Assembly (NCBI GenBank): GCA_028023455.1
Contig: JAQFVV010006450.1
Coordinates: forward strand, 409,501-473,500
Source of the DNA: Epiperipatus broadwayi
Lineage: Eukaryota > Onychophora > Udeonychophora > Euonychophora > Peripatidae
Reading direction: 5' to 3'
Length of the DNA stretch: 64,000 nt
The notes under the pieces: generated by a model
The model's input: only the letters and a program-made list of their open reading frames with translations
Told to the model about the DNA's origin: nothing
The model's database searches: none
Position numbers and translations under genes: made by a program
Part shown: one piece after another, positions 53,317-63,300 of the stretch
Layout: every line of letters starts with the position of its first letter
Numbering within the stretch: the first letter of the stretch is position 1

Positions 53317-54210
53317 TTATATAGAATGGAAAAAGGATGGCCAATGGGTTTGGCTGTAAGTGGATTATTAAATAATTTGTTTGTAGATAATATAGAACAG
53401 CGAATTGTGCATCCCATATTAGTAAGGAATGAAAACACATTATGTTGTAGATAGGTGGATGATGTTTTGATATATGGGCTACCAGACATTATAAAGCAAA
53501 TTTTTGATAGTTTGCAGAACCAAGATGGTTTAGTTTGGACAATAGAAAGAGAAGACAATTCTAATATTAAATACCTAGATTTGTAAATATCAAGGGTAAA
53601 TGATAAATTAGTATATAAAATGGTTGTAAAACATATAGATAATAGAGGTTACATTCATCCAACGTCTAATGTTCCTTTAGTACACAGCTTTTTTAACACG
53701 TAATCAACGACTGTGTTCAAATGAAATGTTTATGAAAGATAATATAAAATGTTATATGCAAGATTTAATACAAGTGGGTTATAATAAACAAATGCTATTA
53801 TCTACTGTATTGAAGCATTATAAACAATGTCATAATAGTGACCATATAAATATGAATAATAAACCATGGATGTCATTAGCTTTTATTCCCAATATTAATA
53901 AAAATATAATAAAAGTTTTAAGTCAAGATTTTCGATTAGCATGGAGAACTCCACCTAACCTTAATAGGTTAATAAATAATTCTAAGGAAATAATAAATAA
54001 GGAGGATAAAAGCAGTGTTGTATACTCTATTAGATGCCCACAAATAAATTGTAGTGCTAAATATGTTGGAGAAACTAAAACAAATATTAAATATCGCCTT
54101 CAACAACATAAATATACTTATAATAGAGCAAGAGAAGATGATACAGTTTATTCAGCTTTTTATATTCACCAAAATAATTCAGGCCATATATGTAGTTTAC
54201 AATATTAATG
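53317..54210 (+). pseudogene. PLE reverse transcriptase / GIY-YIG endonuclease pseudogene
   Basis: Reverse transcriptase motif B is visible as GWPMGLAVSGLLNN. The catalytic YVDD has its Tyr codon replaced by TAG (53452-53454), giving a stop followed by VDDVLIYG. NIKYLDL then runs into TAA (53584-53586), and a frameshift near 53700 leads into the frame starting at 53726. That frame continues through the thumb and linker to a GIY-YIG nuclease domain (VVYSIRCP, then YVGETKTNIKYRLQQHK) at about 54014-54130. The order RT then C-terminal GIY-YIG is diagnostic of canonical Penelope-like elements. The RT fingers and motif A are missing (5' truncation). A 10-bp deletion near 54196 ends the frame early. 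It is not functional. Confidence 0.85.
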
Positions 54211-54487
54211 CATGAAACACATGATAAAAAACGCAAGATTAAAGAATCATATCTTATACAAAATTCATCTTGTGCTATGAATTCGAAATTAACCAGCTTT
54301 CCGATTAGTTGTTCCTGGCCAATACAATGAAATGTTAGATTCATCACCTAGGAGAAAATAGAATTTTTTACACTGTCTTGATAAGGACTCGTAAGAGCTG
54401 AAAGTGCTTGGAAATATTATTTGTTTTTATTTATTTATATTAAATTCTGTATTAACAATTGACATGAATTATTATTTTATATTATTT
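54066..54487 (+). repeat. PLE inverted repeat, right arm
   Basis: The native 3' end of the element: the GIY-YIG C-terminal coding part, then an AT-rich 3' UTR. It pairs with 52881-53316. The minus-strand frame at 54087-54347 and its partner at 53024-53215 are antisense shadows of this arm. Confidence 0.85.
54371..54410 (+). ncRNA. Hammerhead-like remnant in PLE 3' UTR
   Basis: CTTGATAAGGACTC, a GTAA loop, GAGCT and GAAAG recall CTGATGA, stem II and GAAA with several changes. The inverted copy at about 52968-52998 (minus) has a slightly better stem II (GACTC, TTAA, GAG). It is probably an inactive derivative of the PLE terminal hammerhead. Confidence 0.4.
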
Positions 54488-54529
54488 TTAATCTTGATAT
54501 AAACATATATAGCAATTTTATTAAATATG

Positions 54530-55590
54530 TAATCATCATTATTGTCCACCATAATCATTCCATTGAAGAATTAAAGCCTCTCCAAGTTTAAATCAGTTTT
54601 TTAAGCTCTGGCATCTCTTCTCCACATCACACCAGACTTCTTTACTTCATCCATCCATCTCACACATGGTTTCATTCTAGGTCTTTTAAATTTTTTTCTA
54701 AGTCTTTTATAATTTCTTAAAATGCAGCTTAAGATTTAACTGTACATCTATTATCATCTCTTCTAACATTATATTCAGTTCAGCTCCATGTCAGTCTCTT
54801 AATTTTTTTACAGATATCAACCAGGTATTTCATTTTTGATTTCTTCTAGTTACCTTTAATATATGCTATTTTTTTGAGTGGTATGAAGTCTTTGTATTAG
54901 TCTTCTGTTAATTGTCCAAATCTCAGATCCAAAAGTAACAACTGGTAAACCACATTTATTGAAAACCTTTTTCAAACACATATGCATATTTATTTTACAA
55001 TTAAGTTATTTCTACCAAAAGCACTTCATCCACAATCAATTCTATGATTATTTTCATCCATTATATTTCCTTCTGTATTAATAATCTGATTAAAACATTT
55101 ATAGTTGTTAACTTCTTCTAATCCTACTTTCTTACTTTCATCTGATAATTCTTGAAACATTTCATGAAGCATTATTTGCAAAAGCAACCACATCTTCCAC
55201 AAAATCTAGATGACTTTCATTCTCTCAGCTTTCCAGTTTAATCCACAAAATACTTCTTGTAAAGCTGTTGTAAAATGTTATGGAATTATGAAGTAGCCCT
55301 GTTGTACATTCTTCTCAGTGTAAAGTTCTTAGTACAACTATATAATCTAACCATTGATGTTATATTTGATATTATATTCTTCAGAATATATCCTGAATCT
55401 ATATCTTGTTCCAATGCTTTAATCATAAAAAAATATCTTCATGCATGAAGACAACTCATATTTATTAATATTTTTTATAACTTCTCTGAATACTTTGATA
55501 TGATCCACTGTTTGAAAAACCACCTTTAAATCCAGTTTGTTAATGTTTTTTTTTTTTTGATTAGTTGGTTAAAATCCCAAGGTTACTGTA
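54530..55590 (-). pseudogene. RTE-type LINE reverse transcriptase relic
   Basis: Three blocks can be read on the minus strand across several frames. The RT core region reads VVFQTVDHIKVFREVIKNIN. A second block is VFNKCGLPVVTFGSEIWTIN, then RRLIQRLHTTQ. A C-terminal block reads RPRMKPCVRWMDEVKKSGV, then MWRRDARA, ending in LQWND-like sequence and a stop near 54540. These correspond to the conserved RT, LTYGAETW and RPRGRP...RW.DDI segments of RTE-clade elements. Many stops and frameshifts interrupt it, so it is an old dead copy. The 5' part is missing or beyond recognition. Confidence 0.7.
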
Positions 55591-56506
55591 AATGAATTGT
55601 AATTATCTTGATAAAAATTTTGTTTAGTATTAAATGACTGTGTACAGTGTGATTCTGAATAAGTTGTTTATATAGTTTACACTGGAAGGTTAACAAAAAT
55701 TGACTGGAAATAAATGTACAAGTAAAGGAATCCACTATTTAAATATATGTTGAATATAATGAAATCAATGCATAAAAAAAAAAAAAAAACAGAATGAAAA
55801 ATGAAATGAAGTGGATCATTTTTATAAATATTAGAACAATTTTCAAAGAAAGTCAATTTGACTAATTTAATGTTTATATAAGAAAGCTAGCCACTTTTTA
55901 ATATTGATTTAAAATAAGACCATATCACTGATCTTTTGTAGTTCAAAGATTTTCTCACATTTCTATAAAAAATAACAGAAGAGAAATATGTCACTTACCA
56001 GGAAAATCAACTGCCAACTAGTGTTTTTATATATTTTCTTTCATTTTATTTTTTAACTAAAAATAGAAAAATACCCATTTACCAACTAATAACTGAAGAC
56101 TAGCTAGAATGAATAAGGGTCAGCCACTTGAAAAAAAAGTTCATAAGTTTGCTTTAAAATTATCAGCTATTTGTTAAAATTTTATGAATCCATATGTAAG
56201 TACCACACAATGGAACATTTTGTATATATATATGTAAACTTTATACATATTTTTCTGTGACTTTTGATTTGCAAGAAAGCCAATTTATTAGATTTTATCA
56301 TTTCTGTAATTCTTGATAGTGGCTTTTTTTTTGCATATTGTTGGACAAAATGTTTTGAGAGTTATTATTTTCTTAAAATCAAAATATTCATCACACATGA
56401 GTATTAAATTCATGCTGAAATGTTGTTTGTATTAATGTAGAAAGACTGTCAAACGAATAAAGAAACAAAGATTTATATACCAAGTATATATATAATATAT
56501 GCTTTT
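55591..56506. other. Gene-free AT-rich stretch
   Basis: No feature recognised before the assembly gap. Confidence 0.3.
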
Positions 56507-57006
56507 NNNNNNNNNNNNNNNNNNNNNNNNNNNNNNNNNNNNNNNNNNNNNNNNNNNNNNNNNNNNNNNNNNNNNNNNNNNNNNNNNNNNNNNNNNNNNN
56601 NNNNNNNNNNNNNNNNNNNNNNNNNNNNNNNNNNNNNNNNNNNNNNNNNNNNNNNNNNNNNNNNNNNNNNNNNNNNNNNNNNNNNNNNNNNNNNNNNNNN
56701 NNNNNNNNNNNNNNNNNNNNNNNNNNNNNNNNNNNNNNNNNNNNNNNNNNNNNNNNNNNNNNNNNNNNNNNNNNNNNNNNNNNNNNNNNNNNNNNNNNNN
56801 NNNNNNNNNNNNNNNNNNNNNNNNNNNNNNNNNNNNNNNNNNNNNNNNNNNNNNNNNNNNNNNNNNNNNNNNNNNNNNNNNNNNNNNNNNNNNNNNNNNN
56901 NNNNNNNNNNNNNNNNNNNNNNNNNNNNNNNNNNNNNNNNNNNNNNNNNNNNNNNNNNNNNNNNNNNNNNNNNNNNNNNNNNNNNNNNNNNNNNNNNNNN
57001 NNNNNN
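56507..57006. other. Assembly gap of 500 N
   Basis: Exactly 500 undetermined bases, a conventional gap size, so the true length is unknown. Open frames across it are artefacts. TA repeat and other AT-rich sequence flank it. Confidence 0.99.
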
Positions 57007-58614
57007 TATATTATACCGAGACAAAGTCGGTACATGTATATACGACACACACAAGCAATGTAAACACTCTGTTTTTTCTCACTTTCAACTTATGATGAAA
57101 AAATAGATATAGTTTTCTTTCAATACTTTATAAAATATACTGTAAAATAAAATGTTAATATTTCTGATTAAATAGTTTAAGGCTTTCATATAATCTACTA
57201 AAACAATATCCTCTAAAAATAAAATATAAAGTATTACTAATATGCCATTTTTAATCTCAATAAGTGATTTTTACTTGTATATGCCGCGGGGATAATTAAA
57301 AAGGGGTTTTATTTTAAATTATAACTGTAGTAAAAGTTAAAAGCTTATAGAAATGATTTTTGAGAAAGATTAAATGCTCGACTTTTAAACTAATGTAAAT
57401 TATATTGTTCTCTTAAAACACGCACACACATATGCATCAAAGGTGTGAATAAGTATAAATTTTTTAACTGAGATTGCAATATGAGATTGCCTAAACCTAA
57501 GATTGCCTCAAGCATATGGATTGAGTGAACATTACGTAGGACACGGACCCTAACGACAACTCTAAGAATAGTGAACTCTGGGTGGAGATTCGATCCTCAG
57601 ATAATACCCAACCCATATAAATATCAAGCGAAATCTAGAAGTGGGGATTTTCTTTCAATCAGTCATTCATTCATTCATTCATTCAGTAAAAATCTCATTT
57701 TTATTTTGTTTTTGCTATCCGGTTTATTCAATATGATCACTATGAAATTAACATTTAGAGCGTCAATCGTCATGATGGGCTAGGAAACCCTTCAGTGATT
57801 GATCGACGCTCCGCCGCCAGAACATCTCCACAGCTATGAATGATCAACAACAGTACCATCCGAAAATAGTGCTCCAACCAGTTCAATAATGTTGTTCCGT
57901 TTGAAATACATGAATCGTCCAAACCTACTACGCTGAACTTTAAAAAAAATGAATAACCTCGTATTATGGAAAACATCATCTACCATGTTCGAACCCTCAC
58001 CAAAGTAGAAGCAGCAGAAGACTAAGCAAAAATCCTAGGTAAACACTTTATTTTATAATGTTTTCATTCATTCTTTACGTAAACTTTAAAAGGCAATCTC
58101 ATAATTAATTAAATTCGACTTTTCGTAAATCAAACTATAAAATGATCCGTAATTCCTCATATTTAAACTTATTATTTTAATCTTCGTAAATCACATGCTA
58201 TGCAATTCCTCATATTTAAATCTTAGGACTTTTCAGTTATGAACTTTGACCTTAATTATTATCTTCTAAGCTATAACACACCTAATTTCAAAATATAAAA
58301 GGAAATATGTATTTTATCATCCATGTTTATTATGCATAATATGTTCTTTTCTGTGCGAGTGCGTGAATGCACGTATGTGCGTGTAAATAAAACTTAATCA
58401 ATATTGCATTTTTTTTTTTTTATATTCAATAAATTTCTTTTTATAATTTAAACAAGTCGAGCATTTCTCAAATCATTTCCTATAAGTAAAATATATATTT
58501 TTTTTTGTTATTTTGATTATTAATAAAGTTAGCATTTATTCATGCAATTAATTATTTTACTTTAGATTCATCTTTCTTATCCTTCTTTTGTTTGTTTCTT
58601 TTAAAATGTCATTT
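57007..58614. other. Unrecognised, partly GC-richer stretch
   Basis: Contains an ATTC tetranucleotide run (57660-57685). The block 57540-58040 is less AT-rich and ends in CCTAG/GTAAAC, a possible splice donor. The frames at 57571-57783 (+) and 57770-57979 (-) have no recognised domain. It might be an exon of a host transcript or the flank of an old retroelement. Nothing definite can be called. Confidence 0.25.
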
Positions 58615-58646
58615 ATAAACATCGTGCCGTAAGTCACGATGTTTAT
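58615..58646. other. Perfect 12-bp stem-loop
   Basis: ATAAACATCGTG (58615-58626) and CACGATGTTTAT (58635-58646) are perfect complements around the 8-base loop CCGTAAGT. The stem is more GC-rich than its surroundings. No run of T follows, so terminator function is not implied; it could be the end of a mobile element or a structured RNA. Confidence 0.5.
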
Positions 58647-58749
58647 TTATTATGTAGTTAAGATAGATTTAAGAGTTGGGAGGGCCTATTATTAAGAAAA
58701 TGTAAATAAATGTCAATAAAGCTAATGTAAATAATTCTACCGGACTGTA

Positions 58750-59053
58750 TGATAAAGGGGGGATGATATTATAAGCTTCTAATTTTTTTTATGAGCCAAC
58801 CGAACATTCTTATTAGTTGCAAATAACCAATGACCTGGTCCAAAGTTTGGACCGATCTATTAATCAACCAAGCTTCTTCTCCATTGGTTAGTATTGTGTC
58901 TTTTACCAGAATAATAATTACATCGCGACCCTGAGTGACCCTATTGGTCCATGCTGGGAGTTTGAGCTTATGGGCGGGGATTAGACTTCGAAATCGTTTT
59001 GATATGACATAAGGTGATGCGAGAAATTAAATTGTAAATTAAATCATCGTATC
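58750..59053 (+). mobile_element. Possible solo LTR-like fragment
   Basis: GATAAAGGGGGG (58751-58762) looks like a plus-strand polypurine tract and is followed by ATGATATTATAAGC, a plausible LTR start. The following 290 bp is GC-richer, with CCAAT boxes and a 17-nt palindrome GGTCCAAAGTTTGGACC (58837-58853). It ends near TGGCGCC, which resembles a primer binding site. A second LTR is not seen in the window, so this may be a solo LTR or chance. Its orientation is opposite to that of the Ty3/Gypsy element beside it. Confidence 0.25.
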
Positions 59054-59068
59054 TGGCGCCCCCTTGTG
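59054..59068 (-). promoter_or_regulatory. CTCF-like motif at the LTR edge
   Basis: The minus strand reads CACAAGGGGGCGCCA, close to the CTCF core consensus CCACNAGGGGGCGC. It is strikingly GC-rich for this DNA and sits at the likely end of the Ty3/Gypsy 3' LTR. Alternatively it could be a primer-binding-site-like TGGCGCC for a plus-strand element. Confidence 0.3.
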
Positions 59069-59406
59069 TTGATAATGAACAACTATCGATATAGGAAAAT
59101 AAATAAAGCTTTATGCTATATCATGTTTGTTTCGGAGCTCTCAATCCCTATATGAACGGATGAATAAGGGACCGGTCACAATATATATGCTTTTACTTAC
59201 CCAATCTTATGCAATATTTTGTATGTCAATTTCATATTACTTTAAATTGGTGTATGTGGGTATTTTAATGCTCAGACCAACTTCCATTATTAATATAGCA
59301 CGTTTATATAGTTGTTGTGCCTAATATGTACAAATCTATATATGTATCTGCTGTAATATTCTTTACAGCAGATTTTGTGCAAGGCCATTTGATAATGCCT
59401 GGCACA
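59063..59406 (-). mobile_element. Putative 3' LTR of the Ty3/Gypsy element
   Basis: On the minus strand, about 100 bp after the integrase stop, a polypurine tract GGAGAGGGGGG (about 59410-59420) is followed within a few bases by TGTGCCAGGC, a typical TG start. An LTR of some 340 bp ending near ATCAACA is inferred. It contains a TATA-like ACTATATAAACG. Just inside the start, 59376-59406 folds (TGTGCAAGGC with GCCTGGCACA), and 59347-59372 is a second hairpin (TCTGCTGTAA with TTACAGCAGA). The 5' LTR is outside the window, so the LTR cannot be confirmed by comparison and its far end is approximate. Confidence 0.5.
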
Positions 59407-59522
59407 ATACCCCCCTCTCCAATGAGACTTTTAAATGGATATGACCATTTAAAGTCTTAAGTTCTTATTTATACAGATATTATGAACTATACATGTGAGA
59501 TGATTTCGGAGCATCCTGGATG

Positions 59523-60014
59523 CTATGGTATGGGTTTTAGTGCACGAGCATTGTATGTGCCCTTTATTCCCTGTTCTGTTTTAATCCAGAAAGCATTATC
59601 CCCACTGCACTCCACAATTTCAAAAGGGCCTTCATAAAGGTTAAAAAATTTTTTACACTGGAACTTTTCTGGAATGCTCACATGAGGCGTTCTGACCATC
59701 ACTCTATCCCCTACCTTGAACCGGTAGTTTTGCGTGCTGTGTTTCCTTTTCTTTCTTCTGAGACTCATCTTGTGCATCCGAGCTTGAGCCTTTTTTTTAT
59801 CTAATTCTATGTCAATTGTTTTGTCTCTGCTCCCTGGGAAATTTGCCTTGAAGAGTTTTGGTACAAGTTTTCCAAAATGTAGCTGTGTTGGAGGGAATCC
59901 TGTGGATTCATGTACAGACCAGTTTATATAATTTAGTATCTGAGGTAGCTGTTTTACCCATCCCTTATGGTTTGTTGGTAAGTATGTACGAAACAGCCTT
60001 CCCAACTCTCGCAT
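59523..60014 (-). CDS. Ty3/Gypsy integrase C-terminal part (frameshifted from pol)
   Basis: This 163-codon frame carries the end of the integrase core (MRELGRLFRTYLP, then NYINWSVHESTGFPP) and the C-terminal domain, with KVGDRVMVRTP and the GPY/F-type motif LYEGPFEIV. The same frame extends upstream of the ATG. There, PQSNPCERVMREL includes the catalytic Glu of the DDE triad (codon 60021-60023). The ATG at 60014 is an internal Met, not a true start. One frameshift between about 60060 and 60030 separates this part from the preceding integrase segment. It acts in cDNA insertion in intact relatives. Confidence 0.85.
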   Translation of the reverse strand: MRELGRLFRTYLPTNHKGWVKQLPQILNYINWSVHESTGFPPTQLHFGKLVPKLFKANFPGSRDKTIDIELDKKKAQARMHKMSLRRKKRKHSTQNYRFKVGDRVMVRTPHVSIPEKFQCKKFFNLYEGPFEIVECSGDNAFWIKTEQGIKGTYNARALKPIP

Positions 60015-60349
60015 AACTCTTTCACAGGGATTACTTTGGGGATATGGATTGACGTAAGTACATGTTTAACTCCCCGCTTAGCAACCCATTTGTTCCATTC
60101 TTCTGATACAAAAGGGGTTCCATGGTCTGTCAGGATCGTTTCTGGTTTCCCAACTGTGTTAAAATGTGAGGATTCTAGAACCTTTATAGTTTCACATGTT
60201 GTAGCTCTTGCTAAAGGGTAGGCTGCCACAAATTTGGAAAAAAGGTCATATACAACGAGTAAATATCTTTTTCTATTGAAGGGCGGCAGAGGACCATAAA
60301 AATCCATGGCCATTATTTCCTTCGAATTGTTAGGGATGATTGATTTCAT
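59954..60349 (-). CDS. Ty3/Gypsy integrase catalytic core part (frameshifted)
   Basis: The first two residues of the DDE triad are seen in AMDFYGPLP and ILTDHGTPFVSEEW. The frame overlaps the end of the main Gag-Pol frame by four bases. It leaves the correct reading after KHVLTS, where the next frame continues with PQSNPCERVM. The last 30 or so codons of this open frame are therefore out-of-frame readthrough. Frameshifts on both sides look like single-base indels rather than programmed sites; no slippery heptamer is evident. Confidence 0.85.
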   Translation of the reverse strand: MKSIIPNNSKEIMAMDFYGPLPPFNRKRYLLVVYDLFSKFVAAYPLARATTCETIKVLESSHFNTVGKPETILTDHGTPFVSEEWNKWVAKRGVKHVLTSIHIPKVIPVKELCESWEGCFVHTYQQTIRDG

Positions 60350-63300
60350 GGAGTTATGTATGCTCTATTCAGTGGTTTTGCATGCTGGCATATTTCACAT
60401 TTGTTCAAAATCTTTATTATGTCTTGGTGCATCCCAGGCCAATAGAACCAGCGCTTGAGGCAATATTCAGTTTTTGGAGTTCCATAATGTCCATATAGTC
60501 TGTGAATGTAATCAGTGAGAAAGCCCCGAATGGCTGGTGGTACCATCACTCTCCATTCATCAATGTCTTCTTGAATTTGGTAATATAAAACCCCCTTTTC
60601 TATCTTGTATTGGCATTTCTTGCCTAGGGTACTGTCATCCTTCTGAGGAGATTGTGTACACAGTGTTATGATTCGGTTTAAGTCCTTATCTTCATGCTGT
60701 CTCTTTGACATTTGTTTTAGATGTTCCTCTATGTCTTTGTCCTTACATGATATGCTCATCATGTATGCATGCTCTATCCTCAAGTGTTGTTGTTGTTGAG
60801 TTTGAATGGGATGACGACTGAGGATGTCAGCCACTATATTCTCAGTTCCTTTGCAATGTTTCACCGTATAATTAAATTCTTGGAGAAACAAACTCCAGTG
60901 AACTAGTCGGCTATTAGTGAGATAGCTGTTATTTAGAAATTGAAGACTCTTGTGGTCTGTAATTACTATCACTTCAGAGCCTAGTAGCATAGGGCGAAAT
61001 TTCTCAAATGCCCATACGATTGCAAGGGCTTCTTTTTCTGTAACCGTGTAATTACATTCAGGTCCTTTCAACAACCTGCTTATGAAGTACAGGACCCCTA
61101 TCTGACCATCTTGCTGAACTTGGGATAGTGTGACACCCAATCCATATGCACTGCTATCAGTTTGGAGTATAAAGGGTTTGTCAAAGTCTGGGTATGCCAG
61201 CACTACTTGTTTTATAAAACTTTTCTTAATCTCAGCAAATGCTTCCTCTTGTTCACTGGTCCAGTTCCAATGGGTATCTTTCCTGAGTAATCTTAGTAAA
61301 GGTTCCATTCGGTCAGCAAATTTTTCACAGAATCTGTTGTAAAAGTTGCATAGTCCTAAAAAGGACCGAATGTGCTTTCGTGTTTTAGGTACAGGGAAGT
61401 CATTTATTGCACTGATTTTATCAGGATGAGGTTTGATTCCTGTTCGTCCCACCAAATGACCCAAAAATTCTATCTCCTCAGAGATCAATATACTCTTTTT
61501 CAGATTGATTTTGATTCCTTTAGCTTCACATTCTGCAAAAAATATTTGTAAGTGTTGGAAGTGTTCTTCCAGAGATGTGGATGCTACCACAATGTCATCC
61601 ACATATACTGTTAAAATTTTCTTAATTTCCTGAGACAAAACCTGGTCCAGACATCGTAATAAACCTGCACCGCTATTAACTAAGCCGAAAGGCATTCGAT
61701 TAAATTGGTATGTGTGGCCTCCATATCTAAAAGCTGTGTATTTGCGATCTGTGTGATGTAATTCTATCTGCCAGTAGCTAGCAGTTAAGTCAAATGTGGA
61801 AAATATTATTTTGTCTTTAAATTTCATGAGTAATTCTTGCATACGAGGTGGAATAGTACAATCTGGTATTGTGGCCCTGTTAAGTTGTCGTGCATCAAGG
61901 CATAACCGCACGGATCCATTTTTCTTTCTGACCACCACTAGGGGGTTACAGTATGGGGAAAAGCATTTATCAATGATGCCCCATTTCAACATTTGTTCCA
62001 GCTGTTTCTCCACCTCCTCCTTAAATTTGTGTGGTATGGGGTAGGATCGCGCTTGGAACGGTTCTCCTGGTTTCAACCTGATTCTTTGTTTATATCCTTT
62101 AATGAGCCCAGGACTATCAGAAAATATGTTTTTATAAGTATAAAGCATAGATTTGAGTTTTTCTGTCTCAGTGGCAGAAGTCAGTTTTGCTCCATTTGCC
62201 TTTTCTTCCATGAGCTCCATGTCCAGTTGGGTCATACAACATGCCTCAGTATCCTCATGTAAGTGGGGTTTTAGCATTTCAATTTGTTTGTCATTGCACA
62301 CTACCAGCCGATGTTCATAATCTAAAATGCATCTGTTTTTGTGTAGGAAATCTGAACCCAACACAACTTCATGGATAAGACTGGTCATTATTAAGAACAC
62401 TTGGTATACCATCTTATGCTGTATGTGCATCTGTACCCAAATTTGCTTAGGCAGAAGTTTTGCTTTCCGGTTGTTTGCTAATGTTATTTGTGCTGTCTTC
62501 AAAGGTAAGATTTCTATGCTTGGGTTTTTTTTTACAATGCGGTGGTATAGATCTTCTGATATTACAGAGATTTGACTGCCCGAATCCAGCATGGCCGTGA
62601 CTTCAAGTCCCTCCATTGTCAGACTGATCTTGGGACAACTTTGTGGAGCATATTCAGGCACTCTATCTTCCCATGAACATATCAAGTTTGATATTTCTTT
62701 GTCCATATTAGTCCATGGTTTTATGATGTGGCCACAGAACTCTTCATTTTTGTTCCTGTTTGTGTGATTGGTATGTTTATCTTCCCAAACATTTGCTGAT
62801 AGCTTGTATTGCTTGCTCATGTCTATCTCATTTAATAATTCATCCATTTGTTGCACTGAATCTGTCCTTGCAGTGAGCACCATTTGTTCAACATGAAGTG
62901 GCAAATTACGGTGGATTATCCTGACAATACGCCCTTCTGATATGTGGCATGCTTTCAGTGTCTGAAGTCTTGCTGCTTGTCTTCTGAAAAATTTCGAATA
63001 ATTTTCGCCAGTATTCTCTTTATATTTTTCCTGCATGACTTGTTGCAGGATCATATCTTGGCACTGTTCACTCCAAAAACTTTCTAACAGTACCTTTTTA
63101 TAATCCTCAAATGTTTTGGGATGGTGGAACAAGGACTGCCACCATGTGTGAGCATCGCCATGGAGGTGATTGTAGGCAATTGCCAGTTTACCAAAGTCAT
63201 TAATTTGATTCACTTGGAAATATGTTTCTAAGCTTTTAATATGCTCGATAGGAGCTTCATCTGTTTGTCCCTCAAATACCTTTATTTTTAAAAATTGGTT

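Larger units (their letters stand above)
52837..54503 (+). mobile_element. Penelope-like element with inverted 5' copy of its 3' end
   Basis: The insertion (52853-54487, about 1.6 kb) lies between perfect 16-bp duplications TTAATCTTGATATAAA (52837-52852 and 54488-54503). The 5' part (about 52881-53316) is an inverted copy of the 3' part (about 54066-54487). The unique middle encodes the end of a reverse transcriptase. The element is therefore 5'-truncated inside the RT and extended by a snapback copy of its own 3' end. Variable TSD length and inverted or rearranged 5' ends are known features of PLEs. Its architecture matches the short snapback elements elsewhere in this window. Confidence 0.85.

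Noticed and set aside
56391-57095. Frames of about 200 codons across the gap on both strands
   Set aside because: Almost all codons are undetermined N; these are artefacts of the assembly gap.
61130-62575. Plus-strand frames inside Gag-Pol (61130, 61796, 61993, 62327)
   Set aside because: They are shadows of the strongly supported minus-strand polyprotein.
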